Source: Glycomyces sp. NRRL B-16210
GTDB lineage: Bacteria; Actinomycetota; Actinomycetes; Mycobacteriales; Micromonosporaceae
Assembly: GCF_000719515.1 (NCBI RefSeq)
Contig: NZ_JOGR01000010.1
Span: forward strand, 310,001-374,000
DNA: 64,000 nt
Direction of reading: 5' to 3'
Shown: positions 35,044 through 44,359 of the stretch, piece by piece
Layout of the letters: every line of letters starts with the position of its first letter
How positions within the stretch are numbered: the stretch's first letter is position 1
The notes under the pieces: generated by a model
The model's input: only the letters and a program-made list of their open reading frames with translations
Databases searched by the model: none
Told to the model about the DNA's origin: nothing
Made by a program: the position numbers and the translations under genes

Positions 35044-38000
35044 GTGCAGATCGGGATGCTCGGGCCGCTGGAGGTCCGCGGGGACGACGGCGCCCTGATC
35101 GACGTGCCCGGCGCCCGGTTGCGGGGCCTGCTGGCGGCCCTCGCGCGCGATGCGGGGCGCGCGGTCCCCAAGGCCGCGCTCGTTGACTGGATCTGGGGCG
35201 GGCGACCGCCGACCGACGCTTCGAACGCCTTGCAGCGCTTGGCGTCGCGGCTGCGGAAGGTCCTGCCGGAGGCGGCGGTGGAGGGGCGCGCGGACGGCTA
35301 TCTGCTGGCGGTCGGACCCGAGGACGTGGACGCCGTGCGGTTCGAGCGCCTCGTGGGGCGGGCCCGCGAGGCCGAGGGGCCGCGGCGGGTGCGGCTGCTG
35401 CGCGAGGCCCTGGGCCTGTGGCGCGGCGCGCCCATGCAGGACATCGGGTTGCGGGAGAGCGCCGCGTTCGACGCGACGGTCACGCGGCTGTCGATGCTGC
35501 GGCTGAACGCGATGGAGGACCGGTACGACGCCGAGACCGGCTCTGGGGGCGGGGCGGAACTGGTCGCGGAGCTGACCGATCTGGTCGCCGCGCATCCGGT
35601 GCGCGAACGGCTGGTCGCCGCGCTGATGCGCGCCCTGGTCGCGTCCGGGCGCGACGCCGAGGCGCTGCTGGTCTACCAGCGCACGCGGGAGGCGCTGGCC
35701 GCCGCGCTGGGCACCGACCCCGCACCGGAGCTGTCGGCCCTGCACGTCGCGATCTTGCAGGGCGAACTGCGGGGCGGACCGAAGCCGCGCGAGGAGCGCC
35801 GGCGGACCAACCTGCGTGCGGAGCTGACCAGATTCGTCGGCAAGGACGCCGACGTGGCCGCGGTGGGCGACCTGGTCGCCGGGCATCGGCTCACGACCCT
35901 GACCGGGCCGGGCGGCGCGGGGAAGACCAGGCTGGCCGCCGAGACCGCGCGCACGCTGCTGGACGGCCCGGAGGACGGGGTCTGGCTGGTGGAACTGGCG
36001 GCCCTCGGCGCTGAGGGCGACGTGGCGCAGTCGACGCTCGACGGACTCGGCCTGCGGGACGCGTTGCTGGGCGCCACCCCGGACACGGACGCGACCGACC
36101 GGCTCATCGCGGCGGTCCGCGAGCGCGAGGCGCTGCTGGTCCTGGACAACTGCGAGCACGTGATCGAGTCCGCCGCGGCGTTCGCGCAGCGGGTGCTCGG
36201 GGCGTGCCCGCGCCTGCGCATCCTGGCCACGAGCCGGGAGCCGCTCGGCATCACCGGTGAGGCGCTGTGGCCGGTCGAGCCGCTGGGACTGCCCGAGGCG
36301 GACGCGGACCCCGCCGCGATCGCGGCCTCGCCCGCCGTCCGGCTGCTGCGGGACCGGGCGGGCGCGATCCGCGGCGGCCTCGCCGTCGACGATCGGGCGC
36401 TGTCCACCATGGCGCGCGTGTGCCGCGCGCTGGACGGGATGCCGCTGGCGATCGAGCTGGCCGCGGCCCGGCTGCGCACCATGTCCCTCGATCAGCTCGC
36501 CGACCGGCTCCACGACCGGTTCCGGCTGCTGACCGGCGGCAGCCGCACGGCGCTGCCGCGCCACCGGACCCTGCGGGGCGTGGTCGACTGGAGCTGGGAG
36601 CTGCTCACCGACGCCGAGCGGACGGTGCTGCGCCGGCTCTCGGTGTTCGCGGGCGGGGCGAGCCTGGAAGCGGCCGAACGGGTCTGCGCCTCGGAGGCGT
36701 TCGCGGCGCAGCCGGTCGAGGCCGAGCGGGTGCTCGAACTGCTCACCTCCTTGACCGAGAAGTCCCTGCTGCGGGCCGAAGGGGACGACGCGCCGCGGTA
36801 CCGGATGATCAGCACGATCGCCGAGTACGCCCGCGGCCGCCTGGCGGAGGCGGGCGAATCGGACCCGGCGCGGCGGGCGCACCTCGCGTACTTCACTGGG
36901 CTCGCCGAGACCGCCGAGCCGCGGCTGCGCCGGTCCGACCAGTTGACCTGGCTCGCCGTGCTCGAAGCCGCGCACGACGACCTCGGCGCCGCGATGCGCG
37001 GCGCCCTTGCCGCGGGCGAGACGGACGCGGCGCTGCGGCTCGCGGCGGGCGCGGGCTGGTACTGGTGGCTCAGCGGGCACCGGGCCGAGGGCCTCGAACT
37101 CATCGTCGCGGCGGCCCGGATGCCCGGCGACGCGCCCGACGAGACCCGCGCCATGGTGTGCGCGCTGGTCGTGCTGTTCCTGACCTCCGGGCGCGGCGAC
37201 GAGCGCCAGGCCGCCGAGTGGATCCGCAGGGCGCACCGGTTCGACCGGCGCAGCCCGCGCCGCCACCCGCTGCTGGGGCTCGTGGAGCCGATGGAGCGGA
37301 TGCTGCGGTCGCCGGAGGCGTTCCTGCCCGCGTTCGAGTCGCTGCTGGACGATCCGGACCCGTGGGTGCGTGCGCTGGCGCGGCTGCATCTGGGCAAGGC
37401 ACGGGTCATGCTCGGCCGGGGCGTGGACGCGGACGCGTACCTCGAGAAGGCGCTCGGCGAGTTCCGGGTGCTCGGCGAACGCTTCGGGATCGCCTTCGCG
37501 CTGACCGAACTGGCCGAGCAGCTCGCCATGCGCGGCGAGTTCGCTGAGGCGTGCGAGCACTACGAGCAGGCGATCGCAACCATCACCGAGGTCGGGGCCG
37601 TCGAAGACCTCATCCGCCTGCGGGCGAGGCAGGCGCAGCTGTACCGGCTGCTCGGCGACGGCGAAGGCAGCGCCTCGGCGCTCGCGGCGGCCGAGCGGTG
37701 CGCCGAACGGGTCGCGTGGCCGCACGCGCTGGCCGAACTGGCCCTCGCGAAAGCCGACCTCGCCCGCTGGGACGGCGACGGCGAGGAGGCGCGCAGGCAG
37801 CTCGATGCCGCAACGGCGGTGCTCGGCGACGAGGCGGAGCGGGCGCACCTGCGGGCGGCCGCGCAGGACCTGCTCGGCTACCTCGCCGAGGATCTGGGTC
37901 AGGCCCGCGCGCACCGCGCGGCGGCGTGCCGGGCGGCGACCGAGGCGCGGCACGCGCCCCTGACCGCGCAGGTGCTCGTCGGGGTCGCCGACCTCGCGTT

Positions 38001-38205
38001 GCGGCGCGACCAGTGCGAGCAGGCCGCGCGGCTGCTCGCGGCGAGCGCCGCCGTTCGCGGTCTGGCCGACCGCTCCCTGCCGGACGCGGCCCGGATCGAG
38101 CGGGAGGCGCGCCGCCGCCTCGGCGACGAGCGGTTCGCGGAGGCGTCGAGTGCGGGCGCGAAGTCGGAATGGGCGGCATTGGCGGCGGTCACGCTCGACA
38201 CGTGA
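35044..38205 (+). CDS. Large SARP/AfsR-type regulator: winged helix, BTAD, NB-ARC ATPase and TPR-like repeats
   Basis: A GTG start at 35044; the product is 1053 residues. Residues 1-85 are an OmpR-like winged helix, about 95-240 a bacterial transcriptional activation domain, and about 258-560 a STAND/NB-ARC ATPase with P-loop GPGGAGKTRLA (near 289) and Walker B LLVLDNCEHV (near 365). The rest is helical repeats (AEQLAMRGEFAEACEHYEQA) for signal sensing. SARPs bind direct heptamers at 11-bp spacing and switch on antibiotic or exporter operons. An array of this spacing lies 115-143 bases downstream of its stop, before the ABC exporter genes. Confidence 0.9.
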   Translation: MQIGMLGPLEVRGDDGALIDVPGARLRGLLAALARDAGRAVPKAALVDWIWGGRPPTDASNALQRLASRLRKVLPEAAVEGRADGYLLAVGPEDVDAVRFERLVGRAREAEGPRRVRLLREALGLWRGAPMQDIGLRESAAFDATVTRLSMLRLNAMEDRYDAETGSGGGAELVAELTDLVAAHPVRERLVAALMRALVASGRDAEALLVYQRTREALAAALGTDPAPELSALHVAILQGELRGGPKPREERRRTNLRAELTRFVGKDADVAAVGDLVAGHRLTTLTGPGGAGKTRLAAETARTLLDGPEDGVWLVELAALGAEGDVAQSTLDGLGLRDALLGATPDTDATDRLIAAVREREALLVLDNCEHVIESAAAFAQRVLGACPRLRILATSREPLGITGEALWPVEPLGLPEADADPAAIAASPAVRLLRDRAGAIRGGLAVDDRALSTMARVCRALDGMPLAIELAAARLRTMSLDQLADRLHDRFRLLTGGSRTALPRHRTLRGVVDWSWELLTDAERTVLRRLSVFAGGASLEAAERVCASEAFAAQPVEAERVLELLTSLTEKSLLRAEGDDAPRYRMISTIAEYARGRLAEAGESDPARRAHLAYFTGLAETAEPRLRRSDQLTWLAVLEAAHDDLGAAMRGALAAGETDAALRLAAGAGWYWWLSGHRAEGLELIVAAARMPGDAPDETRAMVCALVVLFLTSGRGDERQAAEWIRRAHRFDRRSPRRHPLLGLVEPMERMLRSPEAFLPAFESLLDDPDPWVRALARLHLGKARVMLGRGVDADAYLEKALGEFRVLGERFGIAFALTELAEQLAMRGEFAEACEHYEQAIATITEVGAVEDLIRLRARQAQLYRLLGDGEGSASALAAAERCAERVAWPHALAELALAKADLARWDGDGEEARRQLDAATAVLGDEAERAHLRAAAQDLLGYLAEDLGQARAHRAAACRAATEARHAPLTAQVLVGVADLALRRDQCEQAARLLAASAAVRGLADRSLPDAARIEREARRRLGDERFAEASSAGAKSEWAALAAVTLDT

Positions 38206-38319
38206 GGCGGGCGGAAGCGTAACGGACGCCGGTCGTCGCTCAGGAGCCACCGCCACCGCCACCGCCACGACGGAGTATCGCCGCGGTGATCGCCCAGGTC
38301 AAGGACCATTCCGGGCGCC

Positions 38320-38348
38320 GTGTCAGCGTCGTGTCAGCCGGGCGTCAG
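38320..38348 (+). promoter_or_regulatory. Three heptamer direct repeats with 11-bp period (SARP/OmpR-type site)
   Basis: GTGTCAG at 38320, GTGTCAG at 38331 and GCGTCAG at 38342 are separated by exactly four bases each. A TATGCA at 38370-38375 could be the -10 of the ABC exporter, placing the last heptamer over the -35. This is the textbook geometry of SARP or PhoB/OmpR activator sites. Confidence 0.7.
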
Positions 38349-38429
38349 GCCGGGCCCGGACCATCGCCGTATGCACAGTTCAGCGATCCCCGCCCGCCAC
38401 GGTTCCACCACAGTGGAGAATGCGACCGC

Positions 38430-39176
38430 ATGACCACCGCCTCCGAGACCCAGCCGCCGGTCGTCCAGCTGACCGGCGCCTCGCGCGTGTACGGCACGCG
38501 CGCCACCGCCGTCCGCGCGCTCGACGACGTCGACATCGCCTTCCCCGCCGGCTCCTGGACGGCGGTCATGGGCCCCTCCGGCTCCGGCAAGTCGACCCTG
38601 CTGCACTGCGCCGCGGGCCTGGAGCGGGTCACCGCCGGGAGCGTCGCCATCGCCGGCAGGGAGATCACGAACGCCTCCGACGCCGAGCTGACCGAACTGC
38701 GCCGCACCGTGGTCGGGTTCGTCTTCCAGACCTTCAACCTCATCGGCTCGCTCACCGCGGAGCAGAACGTCGCCATGCCGCTGCGCCTCGCCGGGCGAAA
38801 ACCCCAGCGCCGCGAGGTGCACGAGGTCCTCGACGCGGTCGGACTGGCCGACCGGCGCGGGCACCGCCCACGCGAACTCTCCGGCGGGCAGCAGCAGCGC
38901 GTCGCGATCGCGCGGGCGATGGTCACCAAACCCGCCGTGCTCTTCGCCGACGAGCCGACCGGCGCGCTCGACACGAAGGCCGCCCGGGACGTCCTGGCCC
39001 TCATGCGGTCCATGGTGGACGAACGGGGTCAGACCACCATCATGGTCACCCACGACCCGAGCGCCGCCGCCAGCGCCGACCGGGTCGTCTTCCTCTCCGA
39101 CGGCCGGCTGATCGACCGCCTGGAGCGCCCGTCCACCCGGCAGGTCGCCCAGCGCCTCGCCCAGTTGGAGGGGTAG
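38430..39176 (+). CDS. ABC transporter ATPase, MacB/LolD-type
   Basis: The product is 248 residues. Walker A GPSGSGKST, signature LSGGQQQRVAIARA, Walker B VLFADEPTGALD and the H-loop VTHD are all intact. The DEPTGALDTK segment assigns it to the lipoprotein- and peptide-handling exporter group. It ends two bases before the permease start, so the genes are coupled. The promoter with the heptamer array lies upstream. Confidence 0.92.
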   Translation: MTTASETQPPVVQLTGASRVYGTRATAVRALDDVDIAFPAGSWTAVMGPSGSGKSTLLHCAAGLERVTAGSVAIAGREITNASDAELTELRRTVVGFVFQTFNLIGSLTAEQNVAMPLRLAGRKPQRREVHEVLDAVGLADRRGHRPRELSGGQQQRVAIARAMVTKPAVLFADEPTGALDTKAARDVLALMRSMVDERGQTTIMVTHDPSAAASADRVVFLSDGRLIDRLERPSTRQVAQRLAQLEG

Positions 39177-39178
39177 CG

Positions 39179-41101
39179 GTGCTGCTGCTCGCCTGGAACA
39201 CCTTCCGCGACCGCTGGCAGGTCTTCGCCGGGGCCATCGTGACCGTCTGCCTCGGCGTCGCGCTCGTCCAGTCCTCGCTGCTCACTCTGGTCGCGGCGTC
39301 GACCGCGCCGGTCCCGCCCGGGCTCTCGCGGGAGGAGGAGCTCGCGCTCAGCAACGGGTACGGGCTGGCGATCACGCTGCTGGGGATGCTGCTCGCGCTG
39401 GCGACGTTCGTTGCCGTCTTCATCGTCAGCTCGACGTTCGCGTTCGCGGTCGCGCAGCGGCGGCGCGAGCTGGCCCTGCTGCGGATGACCGGCGCCTCCC
39501 GGGGGCAGGTCCGGTCGCTGCTGGTCGGCGAGGCGGTGCTGCTGGGCCTGGTCGGCTCGGTCCTCGGGGTGGTGCTGGGGCTGCCGGTGATGGTCCTCCA
39601 GGTGCGGCTGCTGGTGGAGCTCGACTTCGCCCCGCCTGCGTTCGAGGCGCAGTGGCGGTGGTGGGCGGTCCCGGCGTCGGTCGGGGCGGGCGTGCTCATC
39701 GCGGTGGTCGGGGTGCTTGCCGCCTCGCGCCAGGCCTCGCGGGTCCGTCCGCTGGAGGCGCTGCGCGAGAGCGGGCGGGCCGCGCGCGTCATGACCGGTT
39801 CGCGGTGGGTCCTGGGCCTGCTGTTCGTCGCCTGCGGGGTGGTGCTGCTGGTGCTGCTCCCGGCGGGGGACACGGGGCTGCCGGTGTGGTTCGTGCAGAT
39901 CACGCCGTTCCTGGTGTCGGTTCCGCTGGTGGTGGGGTTCGCGGCGCTGGCGCCGCTGATCGTGCCGCTGGTGGGGCGGGTCTTCGGGCTGTTCTTCCGT
40001 GGTCCGCTGGGCGAGCTCGCGATGTCGAACCTGCGGTTCGACGCCCGCCGCAGCGCCGCGACCGCGGCGCCGATCATGGTGCTGGTCGCGTTCGTGGCGA
40101 GCATCGGGGGGACGCTCAGCGCGGTGAGCGAGGCGGCCCGGCAGGAGACGCTGCGCGCGGTGGAGGGGGATTTCGTGGTCACCGCAGACGGTCCGGTCGG
40201 GGCCGAGCTGGCGGCGGTGGACGGCGTGGCGGTGGTGTCCCAGGAGACCACGATGCTGTTCGAGCTCAGTTTCGAGGACGGCTACGGCGGGCAGTGGTGG
40301 GAGACGCACGCCGCTGTGGCGGCGGACCCTGAGGCGTACGCGGCGACGCGCGACGTGGAGGCGACCGCCGGGAACCTGGCGAGCCTGGGCGGATCGGCGA
40401 TCGCCGTGAGTCCCGATGCGTGGGAGCGGGACTGGCGGGTCGGCGACACGCTGCGGGTCCGGCTCGGCGGCGCGGAGCGGGAGGTGACGGTCGCGGCGCT
40501 GCTGCCCGCGTCGGTGGCGGGCCCGTACTTCGTCTTCTCGCCCGATGCGGTGCCGCCGGACACCGGTCCCTGGCGGCATCTCGTGAGGCTGGCGGACGGG
40601 GCCGACGAGGACGCGGTCGCCGCGGCGCTGGGCGGGTTCGGGACGGTGCAGACCGTCGGCGAGTGGGTCGGGGCGACGGCGGCGGCCGAGGAGCGCGCCA
40701 CGCTCGACGTCATGATCGTGCTGCTGGGCATGACGATGCTCTACACCGTCATCGCGATGGTCAACGCCGTGGTGATCGCCGCTTCGGACCGGCGCCGCGA
40801 GTTCGCGGCGGCGCGCGTGACCGGGCTCGGCCGCGGCCAGGTGGTGCGGGTGGCGTTCTGGGAGTCGCAGGCGGTGGTGCTCATCGGGCTGCTGCTGGGC
40901 GGCCTGGCCGCGGCCGGTTCGTACGTGGGGGTGGCCCTGGCGATCCGCAACCTCATCGGGATCACCGTGGTGAGCGTCCAGTGGCCGCTCCTGGTCGCCC
41001 TGGCGCTCGGCGCGGCGGTCGTGGTCGGCGGGACCAATGTGGTCACGACGCTGTCGGCGACGCGGACGCCGCCGATCAGGCTGGTCGCCTCGCGCGAGTG
41101 A
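39179..41101 (+). CDS. FtsX/MacB-type ABC permease
   Basis: I choose the GTG at 39179, three bases after the ATPase stop; the product is 640 residues. The protein begins with a transmembrane helix (VFAGAIVTVCLGVALVQ), has a triplet around residues 60-200, a second triplet near 500-630, and an extracytoplasmic domain in between, with FtsX-like loop text (FAVAQRRRELALLRMTGASR). It probably exports or releases peptides or lipids, or confers resistance to a cell-envelope antibiotic, with the ATPase. Confidence 0.88.
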   Translation: MLLLAWNTFRDRWQVFAGAIVTVCLGVALVQSSLLTLVAASTAPVPPGLSREEELALSNGYGLAITLLGMLLALATFVAVFIVSSTFAFAVAQRRRELALLRMTGASRGQVRSLLVGEAVLLGLVGSVLGVVLGLPVMVLQVRLLVELDFAPPAFEAQWRWWAVPASVGAGVLIAVVGVLAASRQASRVRPLEALRESGRAARVMTGSRWVLGLLFVACGVVLLVLLPAGDTGLPVWFVQITPFLVSVPLVVGFAALAPLIVPLVGRVFGLFFRGPLGELAMSNLRFDARRSAATAAPIMVLVAFVASIGGTLSAVSEAARQETLRAVEGDFVVTADGPVGAELAAVDGVAVVSQETTMLFELSFEDGYGGQWWETHAAVAADPEAYAATRDVEATAGNLASLGGSAIAVSPDAWERDWRVGDTLRVRLGGAEREVTVAALLPASVAGPYFVFSPDAVPPDTGPWRHLVRLADGADEDAVAAALGGFGTVQTVGEWVGATAAAEERATLDVMIVLLGMTMLYTVIAMVNAVVIAASDRRREFAAARVTGLGRGQVVRVAFWESQAVVLIGLLLGGLAAAGSYVGVALAIRNLIGITVVSVQWPLLVALALGAAVVVGGTNVVTTLSATRTPPIRLVASRE

Positions 41102-41105
41102 GGGG

Positions 41106-41143
41106 CCGTGCTCCGGGCGGGCCCTGGCCCGCCCGGAGCACGG
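41106..41143. terminator. Strong convergent terminator hairpin
   Basis: A perfect 18-bp stem with a two-base turn occupies the entire gap between the permease stop and the CopCD stop. It should terminate both units. Confidence 0.85.
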
Positions 41144-42805
41144 TCACGGCAGGTCCGCGACGAGGGTCGTCATGTGGTGCTCGAACTCGGAGACGCGCAC
41201 GTGGATCTCCAGTTCCCATGCGCCCGGGAGCGGCAGGTGCAGTTCGGTGGCGTACGCGCCGGGTTCGCCGGTGGGTTCGGCCGTGGACTGGAGCGGGCCG
41301 AACTCCTGCTCGGGCAGCGACGCGAAGACCATCGGGTCCTCGACGGGTTCCAGGGCGAGGCCTTCGGCATCGGTGAGGTGGAGCGTGAGGGTGTTCGTGC
41401 CGGCCGCGCCCGGGGTGAGCACGGCCTCGACCTGGCCGGTCCCCAGCTCCTGGACCTGCGTGACGCCGGCCGGTTCGGTCGGCTCGGGATCGGGTTCGGG
41501 GCTCAGGTTGACCAGGACCCCGGTCACGGCGATCGTCAGCAGGAGGATCGCGGCCTCGCCGAACAGGAGGCGCCGCAGGACTTCGAGGCCCCGCGACCGG
41601 GTTTCGGCGCTGCGGATCCTGGGCACCAGCCGCCACCGGTTCCAGCCCGCGAGGGCCAGCGCGATCGCGACCAGCGCGAGCTTGACGAGGAGCGCGCGGC
41701 CGTGGTCGGTGTCGAGCAGGGACGAGTCGAGGAGGTCGGTCCAGTCCGGGTGGATCATCATCGCCATGGCCACGCCGCTGGCGCCGAGGAGGGCCACGGT
41801 GACGCCGGCCCAGGTGGAGAAGCGGGCGACGATCCGCGCGGCGGGCAGCGCTTGGAGGCGGCCGCGTCGGGTCTGGTGCAGGGTGGCGATGAGGGCGGCG
41901 AGCCCGCCGGTCCAGATCGCGCCCGCGAACAGGTGGGTGATGTCGGCGGCGAGCATGAGCGTCTGCGGGCCGAACGCCATCGAGTGTCCGATGAGGACGG
42001 GTGCGGCGACGGCGAGCGATGCCGCGCCCAGGGCGGCGACGGGGGTCCAGGAGCCGCGGCCGCGGGTGTGCCACCAGTAGGCCGCAAGGACGCCGATGCC
42101 GGTGAGGGCCAGGACGGTCAGGGAGGCGCTGGTGACGGTGCCGGTCCAGGTTCCGGGGTCGAGGGCGTCGCGGAGCGGGCGGCCGGCGAGTTCGAGCGCG
42201 CCGACCGGGACGGCCAGGGCGGTGGCGGCGATGGCGAGGGCGCCGGAGGCGCGCAGGGTCCGGTGGCGCGGTCGCCCGGGCTGGGGCGGGGCGATCGCGA
42301 TCTTGAAGAACAGGAAGCCCGCGAAGACGAGCAGCCCCAGGTAGTGGAGGGCGTTCAGGGTCATGACGGCGACGGGCCGCTCGTCGGTGCCGCCCTGGTC
42401 GGCCGGCGCGGGCGCCGGGGCCGCGTCGCCGACGGTGAACGCGAGGACGCCCGAGATCGGGTGCGCGTCGGTGGAGATGACGCGCCAGTTCAGGAAGTAG
42501 GCGCCGTCGGCGAGGTCGGCGGGCATCGTGACGACGATGTCGTCGTCCCTCGCGGCGGCCTCGACGGGTACGGCCGCTCCCCCGTCGACGATGAGGTGGA
42601 CGGCGTCGGCGATCGGTTGGACGGGTTCGTTGAACGAGAGGGTGACGGTGCTCGGCATCGCGTCGAGCGCCGCGCCGTCGGCCGGGTCGGTGGCGACGAG
42701 CGCGGCGTGGGCCTGCGCGCCTTGGGCGGGCAGCAGGACCAGGAGGAGGGCCGCCAGGGCGAGCAGCAGGGCTCGCCCCGGCGGCGTCAGGCTTCGTGCG
42801 GTCAC
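41144..42805 (-). CDS. CopC-CopD fusion, copper uptake/resistance protein
   Basis: A GTG start overlaps the ycnI stop (GTGA); the product is 553 residues. A signal peptide ends at AQA, leaving His at the mature N-terminus (HAALVATDPADGA), a copper ligand in CopC proteins; TDAHPISG supplies another. The CopC domain is followed by eight hydrophobic helices of CopD (from about residue 150). CopC binds periplasmic or extracytoplasmic copper and CopD passes it through the membrane. It ends with an extracytoplasmic beta domain of about 110 residues. Confidence 0.9.
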   Translation of the reverse strand: MTARSLTPPGRALLLALAALLLVLLPAQGAQAHAALVATDPADGAALDAMPSTVTLSFNEPVQPIADAVHLIVDGGAAVPVEAAARDDDIVVTMPADLADGAYFLNWRVISTDAHPISGVLAFTVGDAAPAPAPADQGGTDERPVAVMTLNALHYLGLLVFAGFLFFKIAIAPPQPGRPRHRTLRASGALAIAATALAVPVGALELAGRPLRDALDPGTWTGTVTSASLTVLALTGIGVLAAYWWHTRGRGSWTPVAALGAASLAVAAPVLIGHSMAFGPQTLMLAADITHLFAGAIWTGGLAALIATLHQTRRGRLQALPAARIVARFSTWAGVTVALLGASGVAMAMMIHPDWTDLLDSSLLDTDHGRALLVKLALVAIALALAGWNRWRLVPRIRSAETRSRGLEVLRRLLFGEAAILLLTIAVTGVLVNLSPEPDPEPTEPAGVTQVQELGTGQVEAVLTPGAAGTNTLTLHLTDAEGLALEPVEDPMVFASLPEQEFGPLQSTAEPTGEPGAYATELHLPLPGAWELEIHVRVSEFEHHMTTLVADLP

Positions 42806-43515
42806 GCCGTTCGACGTCCTCGGAGCAGCGCGAGTCCGGCCAGCACGGTGCCGAGGGCGCCGAGGGCGATCGCCGCGTAGGTGAGCGTGTTGTCCTCGTC
42901 CGCGGCGGCGGGTTCGGTCGCGGCGCCTTCGACGGTCGCGGCGGTGTCCTCGGCCTCGTCTCCAGGGGCGGTCACCTCGATGAAGGGCGCCGGGGAGTCG
43001 AGTTCGTCGGCGTCCTGGCCGTCTTCGGCGATCTGGATCCAGGGGTGCTCGGCGTCGCCGCAGATCTGGACGACCGGGAAGTGGAGGGTCTGCCCGGCGG
43101 TCTCCTCGGGCAGGCGCAGGGAGAGTTCGAAGACGTCGCGGTAGCCGTCGGGGAGCGGGGTGTGCGCGGTGTAGCGGATCTCGCTGACGCGTTCGGTCAC
43201 TTCGTTCCCGTGGCTGTCGACGACGGGCTCGTCGAGTTCGGTGAGGACCTTCTCGACGTCCCAGCCGGGGTTGACGGTGGGGGTGATCGCGTTGAGGGGT
43301 TCGGGGATCTGGATGGCGACGGCGGTGGTCGACGCGTCGTCGCAGCCGTGGGGGACGCTGAAGGTGAGGATCGTGTAGGTGCCGGCGTCGGTGCCGTCGG
43401 GGGTGACGGTGACGTGGGCGGAGGCGGGCGCGCCGAGGGCGAGCACTGCGGCGGCGGTGGCGAATCCGACGGCGGCGGCGCGCGCGAGGGCGCGCTTGTA
43501 GCGGCGTTGCTGCAT
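42802..43515 (-). CDS. YcnI-type copper chaperone (DUF1775)
   Basis: The product is 237 residues. A signal peptide ends at ASA, leaving mature N-terminal HVTVTPD, the His that binds Cu(II) in YcnI. A beta-sandwich of about 150 residues follows with the conserved HGCDDASTTAVAIQIPEPL. The C-terminus has an acidic linker and a membrane helix with an Arg-rich anchor. It should deliver copper to CopCD, which is translated directly after it. The upstream gene overlaps its first 319 bases in another frame, an unusual feature discussed below. Confidence 0.88.
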   Translation of the reverse strand: MQQRRYKRALARAAAVGFATAAAVLALGAPASAHVTVTPDGTDAGTYTILTFSVPHGCDDASTTAVAIQIPEPLNAITPTVNPGWDVEKVLTELDEPVVDSHGNEVTERVSEIRYTAHTPLPDGYRDVFELSLRLPEETAGQTLHFPVVQICGDAEHPWIQIAEDGQDADELDSPAPFIEVTAPGDEAEDTAATVEGAATEPAAADEDNTLTYAAIALGALGTVLAGLALLRGRRTA

Positions 43516-44120
43516 GACGATGACTGCTTTCTCGAAAGGTGCGGACTGCGGAGGGGGTCGTGGAGGCGCTGGGGGCCGAGCCGCTGGCGGGTCGGCCGGG
43601 CCGCGTGCGGCGGGCCGCGCAGGCCGAGGCCGCCGAGGCGTTCGCGCATGGCCCGGCGTTTGCGGCGCACGACCGGTGCCGGGCGGCGCCGCGGCCTGAG
43701 CGGGGGCGCGGACCGGCGCTCTTGGAACGGTGCGAGGACGTAGGCGACGATGCGGGGGACGGCGGGTTCCACCCCTGCGACCCAGACGACCGCGGCGGCG
43801 GTCGCCGCGACGTGGAGCAGCGCCATGAGGGCCGCCTGCCGCGGGTGGTGGGCGGCGTGCGGGTCGGCGCTCAGGCTGAAGACGGTGTGCAGGCCCAGTT
43901 GCGCGACGATGAAGACGCTGAAGAGCCATGCGGCCCTGAGCGGTCCGCGGTGGGCGCAGAGGTAGGCGGTGGCGGCGATGGGGACGCCGGCGAGCGCCAT
44001 CGCCTCGGCGGACACCGCGCCCCCGCCGCCGAGCATGTGGGCGAGGGCGGCGATCGGAACGCACACGGCCGCAAAGGCGGCCGCCTTGCAGGCGCCGATC
44101 AGACCGTCACGGATGAGCAC
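43197..44120 (-). CDS. Membrane protein of the copper operon with a long out-of-frame overlap
   Basis: A GTG at 44120 starts a 307-residue frame. The first 130 residues form four membrane helices (AAAFAAVCVPIAALAHMLGG; AWLFSVFIVAQLGLHTVFSL; AALMALLHVAATAAAVVWVA). The remainder is Arg/Pro/Ser-rich and runs 319 bases into ycnI without a stop. The N-terminal part is a believable copper-operon membrane protein. The tail is more likely run-through caused by GC bias, a frameshift, or a real but odd overlap. The true stop is uncertain. Confidence 0.55.
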   Translation of the reverse strand: MLIRDGLIGACKAAAFAAVCVPIAALAHMLGGGGAVSAEAMALAGVPIAATAYLCAHRGPLRAAWLFSVFIVAQLGLHTVFSLSADPHAAHHPRQAALMALLHVAATAAAVVWVAGVEPAVPRIVAYVLAPFQERRSAPPLRPRRRPAPVVRRKRRAMRERLGGLGLRGPPHAARPTRQRLGPQRLHDPLRSPHLSRKQSSSCSNAATSAPSRAPPPSDSPPPPQCSPSARPPPPTSPSPPTAPTPAPTRSSPSASPTAATTRRPPPSPSRSPNPSTRSPPPSTPAGTSRRSSPNSTSPSSTATGTK

Positions 44121-44254
44121 GCTCCCATCATCCCAGAATATCGAGAAATATCAATACAAGAGTGCTGGAAACCCGGGACCGGAACGAGTCCTCTCCGGAC
44201 CGAGGGGTCGATCGGGTCGGTGCGCCGCCAGGGCGTATTCACATTGATGGATGT

Positions 44255-44289
44255 ATTGACTTGCGTCGATCACGTTGTTACCGTGAACA
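44255..44289 (+). promoter_or_regulatory. GH43 promoter with overlapping operator-like palindrome
   Basis: TTGACT (44256-44261) and TACCGT (44279-44284) are 17 bases apart. TGTTACCGTGAACA at 44276-44289 is a LacI-style imperfect palindrome on top of the -10. This implies repression of GH43 by a sugar-responsive LacI regulator, identity unknown. Confidence 0.5.
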
Positions 44290-44359
44290 TCACTCGGTGG
44301 ACCCTCCACTCGGGTCACGATCCCCGCGAGTCCCGCGCCCTCGACCCTCCGGAGTTCCC

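Noticed and set aside
34876..38268. Very long open frame on the minus strand opposite the SARP gene
   Set aside because: It is the GC-rich antisense shadow. The plus strand shows ordered domains and motifs; the minus product is Arg/Pro/Gly-rich without any.
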